This document shows positions 35,689 to 47,597 of a stretch of 64,000 bases of DNA, piece by piece. How positions within the stretch are numbered: the first letter of the stretch is position 1; every line of letters begins with the position of its first letter. Location of the stretch: NCBI GenBank assembly GCA_035578155.1, contig JAPWDM010000001.1, positions 167,311,498 through 167,375,497 of the forward strand, in the 5' to 3' direction. Under the pieces are notes generated by a model. That model was not told where the DNA came from. It saw only the letters and a program-made list of their open reading frames with translations, and did no database searches. This DNA is from Brachynemurus nebulosus. Taxonomy: Eukaryota; Arthropoda; Insecta; Neuroptera; Myrmeleontidae. The translations under genes were made by a program, and so were the position numbers.

Positions 35689-35865
35689 GGCTTCGGTTAC
35701 GGTCTCTTATCTGGCTTCACATTTCACACTTCAATAAAAAAAAAAAAAATTGACCTTTTTCGAGACCGTAATAAATTTTATGACTTTTTTTGGTAAAAAT
35801 ATTTTATCCTTTTAAATTTTCAGTATTTTTAAATTGCGTTAAAAAAAAAGTTTAAGTTCTATATC
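35689..35865 (+). repeat. Inverted-repeat arm (partner 38131-38307)
   Basis: From GGTTACGGTCTCTTATCTGG through CACATTTCACACTTCAATAA, GACCTTTTTCGAGACCGTAA and AAAATATTTTATCC this is the reverse complement of 38131-38307. The arms are about 2.27 kb apart and the right one ends in a (TA)n tract. Confidence 0.8.
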
Positions 35866-35904
35866 GGTTTATATGTAACTTAACTAAAAATTAATATCTA
35901 AATA

Positions 35905-36575
35905 ATATTATAAATGTGAAAGTTTGGATGTTTAGATGTTTAAATTTTATTCCGGTTGCAAGTTCTTGAGGGATACAAAAACAATTATTCAAACACACCC
36001 CAAAAAACAAAACTCAATTCGATGAAATTTGGTACACTGCCATTATTTATCCTGAGTTAACAAACAGGATAATCTTATCCCGACTAAAGGTTCCTGTAGG
36101 ATGACTTCGATTCCGATGACCGAATTTGATAAAATTTAATATACAAACGTTATTTACTATGAACACATATATAGTAATAATTTCGAAATAGTTTTAGTCG
36201 GGATAGTTTAATCCCGATTGAAAGTTTCCGGGGGAAGAAGGGGAGACACAAGGGGTGGGGCTTAATTCAATGCGGGTGAAGCCGCGGGTCAGACTTAGTT
36301 ATATATTAGAAAAATGTGTTGAAATGATTATGGAAATTCATAGTGAATGCAATAGCAATAATAATACATAGGATAGTTTTATCCCAATTGAAGGTTCCCG
36401 GTGGAACCAACTCAAAACTGCTAAAACTGAAACAGCACAAAATCAGCTGCTAAATCACATCCAACTAACTAAATCGAAGTTGATGAAATTTATAGTACAC
36501 ACAGAGACACTATTTACCCTGATCTAACACATGGTGTAATCTTATCCCGATTAAATGTTCCTGTGGGATTCAATA
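35905..36575. repeat. Dispersed arthropod-type repeat with recurring TTATCCCGA units
   Basis: It opens with ATTATAAATGTGAAAGTTTG and contains GCGGGTGAAGCCGCGGGTC (36273-36291), a pairing found widely in arthropod genomes. Between and after these, GATAATCTTATCCCGA or close variants recur near 36069, 36198, 36372 and 36536, each followed by AAGGTTCC-like text, so parts are duplicated. The class is not assigned. Confidence 0.7.
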
Positions 36576-37080
36576 TTATGTAATTATAATAACAGCAAAA
36601 AATCAGAGATCCTTTGATCCTTTAAACATTTGAAAAACTTGTAGTGCGATTTTAAACCATTTTTGAACAATTTACATAGCCATATTTTCAAAACGGGGGT
36701 GGGGCAGAATTTAATTAATAATATTTGATATTTTCGTAATTATATAGTTAATTTAATTCCCAAAGAATGAATGTAGTAATTATTTACTGTCCTATAACTG
36801 GATTAAAATTGGATTTTTCCGCTATATTCAAATTCTCAGAAAAATATTACCTGAAACTATACATATATACTTAGTTTTTAGGGATTTGCAATTGTCTGTA
36901 ATAATTACCTACAGTGTGGACTTGAAAATTTCGGACGTAAAAAAATATATGAATTGCATCCCGCGGTCACAGGATACATTTGTCCTCACTGAAGAGGAGA
37001 AGCATGATTCCTAACTCAGAAGAATTGTTTTATAATTATATAGAAGCAATAAAATACTTTTTTCCACAATAAAATTTCCT
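36576..37080. other. AT-rich sequence, no gene seen
   Basis: No coding or recognised repeat. Confidence 0.4.
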
Positions 37081-37081
37081 C

Positions 37082-37572
37082 GTCTGTCTGTCTGTTTGTT
37101 TGCCCCGTCTGTCTGTCATGTTTTACCGTGTGTCTTGTCTGTATGTCAGTCCTGTCCTATTAACTGGCTGTACGTTCTGTGTCTGTTTGTCCGTTTAGTC
37201 CTACAGTCTGTCTGTCAGTCATTCCTGTTTGCTTGTTCGTCTGTCTGTATTTTAATTTTATCCTGTCTGTCTGGCTGTCTTTTTGTCTGCCCGTCAAATC
37301 CTGTCTGCCTGTTTATCCTGTCTGTCTTGTATAATAGTCCTGTCTGTCCGTCTACCAGTCCTGTCTGTCTGTTAATCGGTCTTGTCTATTTGTCAGTCGG
37401 TCCCATCTGTCTGTCTACTAGTCCTTTGTCTGTCAATGTCTGTATATCCATTTTCTCCTATTTGTATGTTTGTATTTTCTGTCTTTTTGTCCGTCTGTCC
37501 ATTAGTCTACCCAGTCTGTCTGTCTCTTTGTATTCCTCCCTGCTTATTTGTTTGCCTTCTGTCATCTGTCCT
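37082..37572 (+). repeat. CTGT-rich tetranucleotide minisatellite (~490 bp)
   Basis: Degenerate runs of GTCTGTCTGTC interspersed with CAGTCCTGTC. The long Cys/Ser/Val-rich frames across it are compositional artefacts. Confidence 0.93.
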
Positions 37573-37609
37573 CTATAAATTAACACACTTGGCGGATTTT
37601 CATACTTGA

Positions 37610-38130
37610 CAAGGTCTTTGAAAGGCCGCTTTTGGTAAGTGGAATAATTATTCTGTGTAATAATTTTCAGTAATTTTTTTCATTTACCTTTAGTGGCTTT
37701 TAAAAATAATAACATGCTGTATGAAAATTAGGTCCCGTGCATGCACACATAGTTATATGTATAATTAACCCTTAACTACTGACGTGTAATTTTGTTACGT
37801 TGCTACAGACGTACGTATTGTGACGTAACATATGTAACATCAAAGTATGTTATGAAAAAGAAAATTATTTTAAATTATTAACTGTTATGGAAATCATTAA
37901 ACTATAAAAATTATCATAAATTATTTACTTAGTTTACTTATCATAGTTAATTCAATTTCAAATAAGAAAAAATTATTTATTAAAATTATTAAATTTACCT
38001 AATAAAATTACTGCTATGTCAGAAAAATCAGCCGATAAAATAAAGTTCACAATCTAATTGGCATTTTGAAATTCCCAACTTTAATGCAAGCAATATCAAG
38101 GGTCTATGATTTTTTGCTTCGTCACATATA
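37610..38130. other. AT-rich sequence, no gene seen
   Basis: Nothing recognised. Confidence 0.4.
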
Positions 38131-38307
38131 AATCCATATTGAACTTAAACTTTTTTTTTAACTTAATTTAAAAATATTGAAAAATTTGAAAGGATAAAAT
38201 ATTTTTACCAAAAAAAGTCATAAAATTTATTACGGTCTCGAAAAAGGTCAATTTTTTTTTTTTTTATTGAAGTGTGAAATGTGAAGCCAGATAAGAGACT
38301 GAAACCT
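38131..38307 (-). repeat. Inverted-repeat arm (partner 35689-35865)
   Basis: Reverse complement of the arm at 35689. It ends against the (TA)n tract at 38308, leaving CAGATAAGAGACTGAAACC as the last shared text. Confidence 0.8.
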
Positions 38308-38312
38308 ATATA

Positions 38313-38380
<68 letters not shown>
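38308..38380. repeat. (TA)n microsatellite
   Basis: Alternating TA with one TCTA interruption, between an inverted-repeat arm and the dispersed repeat at 38395-39075. Confidence 0.95.
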
Positions 38381-38384
<4 letters not shown>

Positions 38385-38394
38385 TATAACTTTC

Positions 38395-39075
38395 AACTGC
38401 GCGATAACTTTCAAAGGAAGCCTCCAATTAGTGGTTTTTTGCAAAATTTACACAGAATTCGAAAATTTTTTGGATTTTTTTTACACCATCGAAAAGAGCG
38501 TAAAAAATTACATAAGACAAGCTTTCAAAACAATGTTCTAAATGACCTAGATTTTGAGAAAAATTAAGTAATTTGCTGAATTGCCTTACAATAAATGTTT
38601 CATTGTTTTTATCATTACAATAACAATATTTATATCTGTTTCATTTTTCAAAATAAAAATTAACTAAACTTTTCAAAAACGCGTCATCACCGATTTTGAA
38701 AATTTGTTTAGTGTTAGAGAGATAAAATATTTTAAGTGGATATGTTGTATTAGGTCTGCCAGGGTCCGGGAGCCCCAAAGTGCCAAAAATAAAACTACCC
38801 AACCGATTTTGAAAATTTTTTCACCTTTAAGAATTTAATTTCATTTAAATACATATATGCTATACATATATATATATATATATACTATATGAGATCCGCT
38901 AGGGTCCTGGAAACTCAAAAAATGCCAAAAATTAACTACTCAATTGATTTTGAAAATTTTTTCACTGTTAGAGAGCTAAAGTATTTTAAATAAATACAAG
39001 TTGTTGTATGAGATCGGCCAATGTCCAGTTTTTGGAAATTCACTATGTTATGCAGGTGCTGCGACAGGGGTATTA
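38395..39075 (+). repeat. (TA)n-linked dispersed repeat with internal tandem units, copy 1
   Basis: Matches 62385-63020 in order and strand: GTGGTTTTTTGCAAAATTT, AAGAGCGTAAAAAATT, GAGATCCG(C/T)TAGGGTCCTG, CCAAAAATTAACTACT and GCTGCGACAGGGGTATT at the end. Inside, GATTTTGAAAATTT(T)TTCAC recurs at about 38690, 38811 and 38946. The element is longer than the shared core. Both copies follow a (TA)n tract. The class is unknown. Confidence 0.75.
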
Positions 39076-39999
39076 TTAAAGTTACATTGTATTTTATTCA
39101 GTTTCTTCAGAATTTTTTGAATTGAAAAAATACTTACTTTAAGAATTTTCAAATTTTAGCCTCGGATTCACAAACCGTATCCGAGGCCACAAAAATTGGT
39201 AATATATAGGTAATTAATCACCACCTAAAAGATCACGTACTACATTTTTTGAACTTTTCCAGTCATTTTCAAAAGTAGTAATTTTAAGAAAATTGTAGGC
39301 TACTTCCAACTGACACCAAAAAAAAAAAAATGTCAAAAGTTTAAAACAAATATTAAGGAAACAAATTGTTACTTTTAATTCACTTTCGTTTACTTTCCTT
39401 TTATTTTAAAGGAAATGACTTGTACGTAGGATATGTAGTGGGTAGTCACAAAAATGGCACCATTAACTTGAAAATAGAAATTTTACATTTATTGATATCG
39501 CATATCGATATTTTTTTCACATTCTAATATTCAAGGCAATAAAATTTTATATATATGTAATTATCAGAAATTTATTTTTGATATTGAATTATATATATAT
39601 CGCCTCTCATTCCGGGTTTCCCAAGTGACGTAATTATATAAAAAGAAATCGTATGAAGAAAGTGTGATAAAGAAAATGAATTATAAACGTCTCTATGGTT
39701 GCGAACATTACCAAAACTATAATGATCAGATGAGAGGAATATAGCTGGGATTATATTTGTACACTACCATTCAGAAATGTTCATGTATTTAAATTGCGTT
39801 TTCTTCATAGATTCTAGTAAAGTTTGCCAATGTAACAAAGGATTTATCTGATACACGGGTTGGTTTAAGATAGACTCAGACCTAAAACTAGGTTCTCGTT
39901 CCCTCTAGATTTTCACGCTACAGTATTTCAAGCTAAGATTTTTGCTAAGCTGGCACAGACATCAACGCCTAGCGTTTGAGTAGTTAGGTGGCTCTAAAT

Positions 40000-40001
<2 letters not shown>
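39076..40001. other. AT-rich sequence, no gene seen
   Basis: No gene or defined element. Confidence 0.4.
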
Positions 40002-40061
<60 letters not shown>

Positions 40062-40072
40062 AGATATATATA
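40002..40072. repeat. (TA)n microsatellite
   Basis: Alternating TA with a GAAAG interruption at 40059-40063. A hairpin MITE abuts its right end. Confidence 0.95.
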
Positions 40073-40443
40073 TTTGGTTACTCATATTCGATATTTTTTA
40101 TACCAATTTCTGCGAAAGTTAAAGTTCTCTGGTGTGCTTGAGTTAGTGAATGCTTGACAAGAAGCAATAATCTCTTTCGGTCACTGTTCAGGTATTTTGT
40201 AATAAATTTTGCGATTTGGGAAATGGGGTTGACACCTATAACATATACAAAAAGAATAAGAAAAGTAGTTTGAATGTTGAGAAAGAAATAAACTGCGTTC
40301 ATTTGGTTAAAAACGAATTTGTAAGAAGATAAAGGCAGCTGTTGAAGGGAGGATTATTGCTTCTTGTTGAACATTTGCAGACTTGCAGACCAGAGAACTT
40401 TAATAGAAATAGGTATAAAAAATATCGAATATGAGTTACCAAA
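40073..40443. mobile_element. TA-flanked MITE with ~60-bp inverted ends, inserted at a (TA)n tract
   Basis: TTTGGTTACTCATATTCGAT at the left pairs with ATCGAATATGAGTTACCAAA at the right. Pairing continues through ATTTTTTATACC and AAGTTCTCTGGT. TA lies at 40071-40072 and 40444-40445. It is 371 bp. An internal AAGAAGCAATAAT pair extends the inverted structure. No coding. Confidence 0.85.
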
Positions 40444-40453
40444 TATACACATG

Positions 40454-41080
40454 GCTAAATTACCAATTAAGTAAGTACTGAAAAACACATGAACCATTAT
40501 CGAAAAGCAAATATTTTACATTTTCATGATTAAATAAATTTAAAAATAAAAAAATATAGAAGGTATTCCTAGTCAATAATAATGGAATATAATCTTCCCT
40601 ATCTTTTTCTTTTTTATATGTTTTGGATACTACACACATTTCGGAAAAACGCAAAAACACGTGTCCCCTAGTTTTTGGTGCTCTTTCTATTTATGATGGC
40701 AAAAATCTGATACATTAAACCATTCAGGCTGTACAAGAAAATTTACCCACTTTTTCACACATTGCTAAATTACCAATTAAGTAAGTACTGAAAAATATAT
40801 GAATCATTATTGGAAAGTAAAAATTTATATTTTCATGATGAAAATAAACATAAAAATAAAAAAAAAAAATATAGATCTATTTGCAATCAACAATAATGCA
40901 ATATAAACAATATAATCTACCCTATTTTTTTCTTCCTTATATGGCTTGGATACCACACATATTGTGAAAAAACGCAAAAACATGTGTCCCCTAATTTGTG
41001 GTGCTCTTTCTATTTATGATGGCAAAAATTTGATACATTGAACCATTCAGCCTGTACAAGAAAATTTACCCCCATTTTCA
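40454..41080 (+). repeat. 310-bp tandem duplication
   Basis: GCTAAATTACCAATTAAGTA occurs at 40454 and 40764 (period 310). The two units agree through AAAACGCAAAAAC, GTGTCCCCTA, GGTGCTCTTTCTATTTATGA and CTGTACAAGAAAATTTACCC. Divergence looks about 10%. No coding. Confidence 0.9.
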
Positions 41081-42825
41081 CCCCTCCAACTCCTCTTACT
41101 AACCCAGCGTTACCCCTTATTAACCCCTCATTCTACACACCAGCGAAGTTTCATTAAAATCCCGAATTTCAGTCTAGATGCATCTCGTTGTAAGTGTTGA
41201 CGAATAACAGAATTTGACGATTAACCAAGTGACCGTTAAGCGAAGTTTTCTTTCTACTAAGCAATTGATTTTCTCATATTTGAATTTTTTGAGACACTTA
41301 AATTAGCAAAAGTTTGCGAGAAATTTTGACTGGTCTTGTATTTTTAATAATTCTTACTTACACATACATAATAATTTCCTGTACGAAGATAAATTGAATC
41401 GATTCTAGTTTTCAGGAACAGAAATAGGAGGTTATGACATCTGTCGCGAAATTGATATATTATAATTGTTCAAGTTATGTAAGTAGTAAAAATATAACAA
41501 AAAAGATAATGGAATCTCATTATTTTTGTCATTAATATCTTTTACAATTTTGTTATAATGAACATAAAAAAATTTTCCCGTTTCTCTCATATTTCTTGTA
41601 TTGATTAATTTAAATATTAATTTTGCAGCCATTAATAATAACAACATCTAAAACGACGCAAAGATAAAAATACACTATCAATAGGGAGAGGGATGGGGTT
41701 ACTTGTAACAGTTTTTTATCCAGTGTTTAAAGTGATTTTGTGCTTAAACTTTATATTATATTAAATTTCGTGTCTTGTCCAAAGACATAACTAATTTTGA
41801 CTTAAACACCCCTATCTTAAAAGTTTATTTTTTCCAAAAAATATAGCTGACGAGCAAAAAAAGAAGGAATTTCGGCATTTCGTTCTTTGTATCTAGTGGG
41901 CCTTGATAACTTAAATATAAAATTAGTTCCCTGTTGCGCACTTTTTTATCATGCGTTCTGGAGGAACTACACTGCCTGCTCTATTCCTCTATTGCAGTTA
42001 CACCTCTGGTGTTATCGTAATATTAACGTCATGTTTGAAATTAGAATAACCTTAACCTCATATGTGTTTATAGTGAGTGTACCTAATAAAAAATATTAAA
42101 TAAAAATATTTACATTGATCCACTTTGATTATAAACGCAGTTGCAACTAATATGTCGTTCCTTATTTATCTGTCAACAGTATTAACGTCTACACGTCAGT
42201 CCATAAATACAGAAAAAATAAAATAAATATATACATTAAAAATATTTGATGTATTTTAACTCACATGCAATGATGTTTCATAAGGAGTTAATGTTACTGA
42301 TGTTTGTCTTATGACTCTGTATTCAACTAAATGACTTATGACAGGATTTCTTAATTCTCGAACTTCCCTAACGTGCTTCACCGTCACCAGCAACTTTTTC
42401 CTCTGCATAGTCCGAGGTTGGACTGAAATACTGTCTTGATAATTATATCCGTCTTAACGTCGAAAACTGTTTAATTACTTTTTTAATACAACTATTATAC
42501 TTCATCCAGTATATTATACCTTAAATTGTTCAAATTTATTTATAAAAAAAATTAATTGTAAATAGCAAATGTTTGTATTCAGACTTTACGGTTTTTTAAA
42601 AAATATTTTAAATTTATTTATTTCCACGGTTACCATTATTTATATTCGTTAATGAACCCGGAAATATGTATATTGTAGATGTTACCATCACGCACCCAGC
42701 CAATAAACCTTTTAACAGCCCCCTTTAGTTCATACATGGTATGGCGCTACAGTCGCACACAGAGCGAATGGATTAGGCATCGGCAGCCTTTTGTGACTGA
42801 AGATCAAAATCAGCCAGTGGTATTT
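41081..42825. other. AT-rich sequence, no gene seen
   Basis: A short C-rich run (~41080-41140) follows the tandem repeat. No gene or defined element is supported. Confidence 0.4.
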
Positions 42826-42883
42826 TCATTTTAAAAACAGTCTTTTAGTGAGATTCATTTTAAAAACAGTCTTTTAGTAAGAT
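42826..42883. repeat. 29-bp tandem duplication
   Basis: TCATTTTAAAAACAGTCTTT at 42826 recurs at 42855 with one nearby substitution. Confidence 0.9.
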
Positions 42884-42933
42884 TTTTTTATCAGATTTTT
42901 TTAATGAACCATTTTGATTCAAAATGTAATATA

Positions 42934-43906
42934 CAGTAGAGCTTCAATAAAGTAAGAGTTCAGAAATAGAAAGAAACAATGTTATTACATTATACATTTT
43001 TAAGACAAAGACATTATAAATTCCATAAAAGGTATATGCATATTAAGAAAAACAAGTACATATAATATGATTTAAAGAAATTGGTTTGGATGTCATAAGA
43101 GTATTCAAACTTAAACTTTTCTCTGTCGACTTTTAGAACTTCGTTTGTAACTTAAAGTTCATAAATGTTACTTATTATGTTAATTGAAAGTGAAAAATCG
43201 AATATTATTAGAAAAACAAAGAGGAATAATATTAGTTATATACTTTTCATGACATAACTACGATTGGTTATGAGCTGAACTATAAAGCCATAAATTATAA
43301 AACCCTAAAACAAAAACGTAAACAAATCAGTGGCGTTTTTTAATAAAAATATTTCTCTATGCAAGAAGAATTCTAGAATGTTGAATTCCAGAATTTTTAA
43401 ATTTTTTTTCAAATATATATACAAAGCGAGTGATCTCACTGAATGGTACTTACTCAATTCAGTTATTGACTTAATATAATAAATTAATTTACCAAAATAT
43501 TTGAATACCAGGTGCTCAATACCTAATTCGGAAAATTTGGTGAATCGAAAGCAAATCGTAGCTTCTTATATAGATTGAAAAATAGATACGGTACTTGTCA
43601 ATTGTTCGTTCAAGGAACAAAAAAAAAAAAAAAAAAAAAACAATTTCTATAGCAGATATATCTATATAGTGAAGAACTTTCTAACATCAATATTTTTAAT
43701 GAAATTTATACACTAGTATAAAATCCATTTAATCCACTGGAATCCAAATTATTAAATAGTTTGCTCTTGTACGTCACCTATGACTTAAATTGTTATTTAG
43801 TCCCGATCATGTATTAAATGACCACCACTGACCTAAATCTGCTTCACTAAAGTTAAGTTTCACTAAAGTTTGCCAAATTTTTCTTAACTTTAGTGAAGCT
43901 CCACTA
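42934..43906. mobile_element. TA-flanked pogo/Tigger-like MITE
   Basis: The left end CAGTAGAGCTTCAATAAAGT matches the inverse of the right end, TAGTGGAGCTTCACTAAAGT, with TA at 42932-42933 and 43907-43908. CAGTRGAGC-type ends with TA duplication are characteristic of pogo/Tigger elements. Near the right end CTTCACTAAAGTTAAG and CTTAACTTTAGTGAAG form an extra hairpin. A 22-base A-run lies at ~43619-43640. It is 973 bp with no coding. Confidence 0.72.
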
Positions 43907-44145
43907 TATATCGTTTTGTGTTCGATTTTCGAAAATCCAACAAAAATTTACCACAACAATCAAAAATTATAATGAGTTAAAAGCTTAAAAGTAGGTACTT
44001 CTTTTTAATTTTTGTGTGAAATATAATTTGACTAATATTCTGTGAATAAAATTCTAATTCCGGTGAAGCCATTAAACACCTAAGTTAAATATCACTTTGT
44101 ATATGACATAATATAACCTACGCCTACAAACCTCTAACGCATATA

Positions 44146-45046
44146 GGGTAAGTGCGGGAGAGATGCCGCAGTAGCCATAGTTCGTCCGTTGATTGATAGA
44201 TAGCGCTATTAAAGGTTTATATATTTAAAATAAGTTACTTATTTAACCTGTATATGGTACCTAATACTTATGATTAGTCCATCAGTTTAGTAATTATCCG
44301 AATTTTTATTATTGAAAAGTAAGTTTTTTAACATAATATTTTATCAAGCATTTAATTCATTAGAATTTAAGAATGTATATTTCATTAATGAAAATGAATT
44401 TTATTATTAGTTTAGGTATATTTTAAAAGTACTGTATAAAATTTTAGGTTGGAATTCCGCACTATGTTTGCTATAGCAACATGAAAATCTATCCCAACAA
44501 AAAGGAGAGATGCCACATTTAAAGTTGGTACAGATGCCGCATCAATATACCTTAATTATGCAATTTTTTTTGGACTGTAATTTATGCAACGTAAATATAA
44601 AAGATCCATTAATGGATCAGGAAGAGCCCTCATATTAGTGGAGATAACGAAAATAATGATGACTGCCTGTGTATTGAATGTTTTGAAAGGTACTCAAAAA
44701 CAAAAAAGTTGACTGGTTAAGATATATAAAGTGCCAAAAATGGTTACATGTGGCATGCATCATGTATGGAGATGTGTGTAAAATGCAAAATTTTTAATAT
44801 GAACTATGCGGCGTCTCACCTTCTTTGATGGGGCATCTCTCCCATAGGTGTGGGAGAGACGCCGCTTTGCAGGCTCTACAAAAATGTTAATTATAAATCC
44901 TTTATGACTCAAAATTTAAAATTATTTATAAATAATTTTAAAGAACAATGTTTACATTTATTGTGTACCAAATTTCAAATCAATTAAATGCATACTTTAA
45001 GAATTATCAAGTGGTTTCAAAATGTGCATCTCTCCCGCATTCACCC
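44146..45046 (+). mobile_element. pogo-like element with degraded zinc-finger tail, copy 1
   Basis: A 901-bp element. The left end GGGTAAGTGCGGGAGAGATG and the inverse of the right end, GGGTGAATGCGGGAGAGATG, are flanked by TA (44144-44145, 45047-45048). The words GAGAGATGCC and GGCATCTCTCCC recur inside in both orientations. Bases ~44590-44800 on the plus strand hold the same coding tail as 46942-47157, with more damage (a stop and a Cys-to-Tyr change in the WLR.IKCQKWLHVAC region). An inverted sister copy lies at 46689-47595. Confidence 0.85.
44590..44800 (+). pseudogene. Degraded PHD-like tail of a pogo-type transposase, copy 1
   Basis: Read in shifting frames it gives DDCLCIECFERYSKTKK and then WLRYIKCQKWLHVACIMYGD. 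This is the C-x-C-x2-C ... C-x2-C-x4-H-x2-C pattern of the C-terminal zinc-binding tail. The first Cys of the second pair is Tyr, and at least two frameshifts are needed. No DDE domain precedes it within the element. Confidence 0.6.
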
Positions 45047-45048
45047 TA

Positions 45049-46119
45049 CAAAATCTATCAGTTCATTGAACCGCTCCCGGAAAACGTTCGTCGGTTCATC
45101 GGTTTAATATCGTTTGTTCATCGTTGTTATAGAATTTTCACAATAATTTCTGTTAAATTTAAAATTATTATATTACCATTTATGAATTGTACATGCCTTT
45201 GTAGGGTAATAAGTTATAAAGGAGATGGATTTATAAAATGAAAAGTATACATATAATGGTTTAATAGTTAACCTTTCGCAAATATTTCATTGCCTTTAAG
45301 TCAACTGAGTACGTTCATATTAAATTTATATAGGACTACACTGATATTAAATTTTTATATATACTTTATTAGAGGAATTCGTACGAATACGAATGATATA
45401 CAATATACAATATATAATATTTAATTTTTTTTCTTATAAAATTTTGCATAAATGTTTAGCTTTTCTCTAGTTTTGCACACTCTTTTTGTATACTGGTTAA
45501 ATAATTTTAATTAGTTCACTCTTTTATAATTGTTTTTTAAGGCCTTACAACACTTTGAAAAAACAAATTTCTCTTTTTTTATTGGCTTAAGGGATTATAT
45601 CTATTTAAATGCTCGAAAAATAGGCGTCTTTTGAGGATTTTTTTTTAATGTAATCCCTTTTAAATATGTAATGTATTAACAACTCTAGAGTGATATTCAA
45701 AAGGAATTATGACTGCAAAAATATTTTAAAAATCGCTTTAAACCCAAGCAGTTGAAAACGTTCGGAAACACCGCTCCGCTCTGCCTAGCATTTTAGAATT
45801 TTTCAATTTGGTCTATAACTTTTTTTGCATTACTTCATTGCGTTACGTTTCTTATATTTCTATAAATAACTAATATGGGTATAAACATACAATACAAAAA
45901 AACACGTTTTGAAACTTTGCATGCGTTTTTCTCGAAACTACATTGATCCAGGTTGATCTGATATTGTCAAGAACCAACTAACGGAAATGAAATCGTATGT
46001 TAATTGGACCGATTATTTATCGAAATTAAAATTGGACGTGTGTGGCTAGCCTTAAAGCAGCATAAACTTTTGACTGACGGTCTACATCGTCTATCAACGG
46101 ATCTATATTTACATTATAG
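45049..46119. other. Spacer between the two inverted pogo-like elements
   Basis: AT-rich. A 97-residue frame at 44948-45241 straddles the element boundary and has no recognisable motif, so it is not called. Confidence 0.4.
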
Positions 46120-46373
46120 TTGAAGACATGAGTGGATGAAGGTGTTATATGTAACATTTTTATAATTTTACAGTAGAAGCGTTTGAAAGTTTTCATTTAC
46201 ATATACTTTCCATGCAATAGCACATGTTAATTATTGAATTTTTACGAAACTGTTGGACCTAATGAAACCAAATTTGAATATATGGTACTTTAGCATAGAA
46301 TATTTCAAAATTTTGCAAAAAATAAATTTTTGAAAAAATGTTACATAACACTTTTGTCCACTCATGTCTTCAA
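46120..46373. mobile_element. Short MITE with TTGAAGACATGAGTGGA ends
   Basis: TTGAAGACATGAGTGGA at the left faces TCCACTCATGTCTTCAA at the right, and pairing continues through GTGTTATATGTAACATT/AATGTTACATAACAC. It is 254 bp. A target duplication is not clear. A diverged fragment of the family lies at 20641-20780. Confidence 0.75.
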
Positions 46374-46686
46374 TTCATAATATACAAAACTATACACAAT
46401 AAAAAGAGTACATTGTGAAAATGTGTTTGTTTTGGTAAAATATAATCTATCTTGTCTCATTATTATCCGTAAAATTTAAAACAACATCTAGGGAGAAGTT
46501 AATTTATACGTGTCATTTATAGTATATAATATTATATACATAATGTATGAATAGTGCCCAGGGCCAGGATGCACGTTAATGTTTACATTCCCTAAAACTT
46601 TTTGCTAAAATAAACAAGAAATTATACCGCAACAGTAAATTAACATTTTTGATAAATAATTTTGTTTTGATTCAAAACTTATTGTT
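46374..46686. other. AT-rich sequence, no gene seen
   Basis: Nothing recognised. Confidence 0.4.
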
Positions 46687-46688
46687 TA

Positions 46689-47595
46689 GGGTGAATGCGG
46701 GAGAGATGCCGCACATTTTGAAAACACTTGATAATTCTTAAATTATGCACTTAATTGATTTGACATTTGGTACACAATAAATGTAAACATTGCTCTTTAA
46801 AATTATTTATAAATAATTTAAAATTTTGAGTCATAAAAGATTAATAATTAACATTTTTGTAGAGCCTGCAAAAGCGGCGTCTCTCCCACACCTATGAGAG
46901 AGATGCCGCATCAAAGAAGGAAAGACGCCGCATAGTTCATATTAAAAATTTTGCATTTTACACACATCTCCATACATGATGCATGCCATATGTAACCATT
47001 TTTGGCATTTTATACATCTTAACCAGTCAAATTTTTTTTGTTTCTGAGTACTTTTTAAAACATTCAATACACTGGCAATCATCATTATTTTCGTTATCTT
47101 CACTAATATGAGAGCTCTTCCTGATCCATTAATGGATCTTTTATATTTACGGGGCATAATTTACGGTATATAAGGTATATAAGTCTATATTTTTAACATG
47201 TAATATGATGCAGCATCTATACCAACTTTAAATGCGGTATCTCTCCTTTTTGTTGGGATAGATGCCGCATGTTGCTATAGCAAGCATAGTGCGGAATTCT
47301 AACCTAAAATTTTATACAGAATTTTAAATTATACCCAAATTAATAACAAAACTCATTTTTTTAAAACAATGAAATATACATTATCTTAAATTCTAATGAA
47401 TTAAATGCTTGATAAAATATTATGTTAAAAAACTTACTTTTCAATAATAAAAAGTTGGATAATTACTAAACTGATGGACTAATCATAAATGTGACCATAT
47501 ACAGCTTAAATAAGTAACTTATTTTAAACACATAATCCATCTATCCAATAAACGGACGAACTATGGCTACTGCGGCATCTCTCCCGCACTTACCC
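46689..47595 (-). mobile_element. pogo-like element with zinc-finger tail, copy 2 (inverted)
   Basis: 907 bp, reverse complement of 44146-45046 end to end, flanked by TA (46687-46688, 47596-47597). It has the same GGGT(A/G)A-type ends and internal GAGAGATGCCGC/GCGGCATCTCTC words. The coding remnant is at 46942-47157. Two separate TA-flanked insertions of the same family in opposite orientation, 1.6 kb apart, are the simplest reading. Confidence 0.85.
46942..47157 (-). pseudogene. PHD-like tail of a pogo-type transposase, copy 2
   Basis: The open frame starts RKYKRSINGSGRAL. In the adjacent frame the middle reads SEDNENNDDCQCIECFKKYS, after which the first frame resumes with FDWLRCIKCQKWLHMACIMY and then GDVC. 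Together these give C-x-C-x2-C followed by W-L-R-C-x2-C-x2-W-x-H-x2-C, the zinc-binding tail found after the DDE domain in many insect pogo-like transposases. Two compensating frameshifts and a damaged last C-x2-C show it is a pseudogene. The catalytic domain is absent, deleted from the element. Confidence 0.7.
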
Positions 47596-47597
47596 TA

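Noticed and set aside
37082..37572. Possible CRISPR-like regular repeat
   Set aside because: Units are degenerate tetranucleotides with no unique spacers, and the genome is eukaryotic.
37096..37578. A 160-residue Cys/Ser/Val/Leu-rich open frame
   Set aside because: It is a by-product of the CTGT tetranucleotide minisatellite, which leaves several frames open.
44948..45241. 97-residue open frame
   Set aside because: It crosses the right end of the pogo-like element into unrelated sequence and has no motif.
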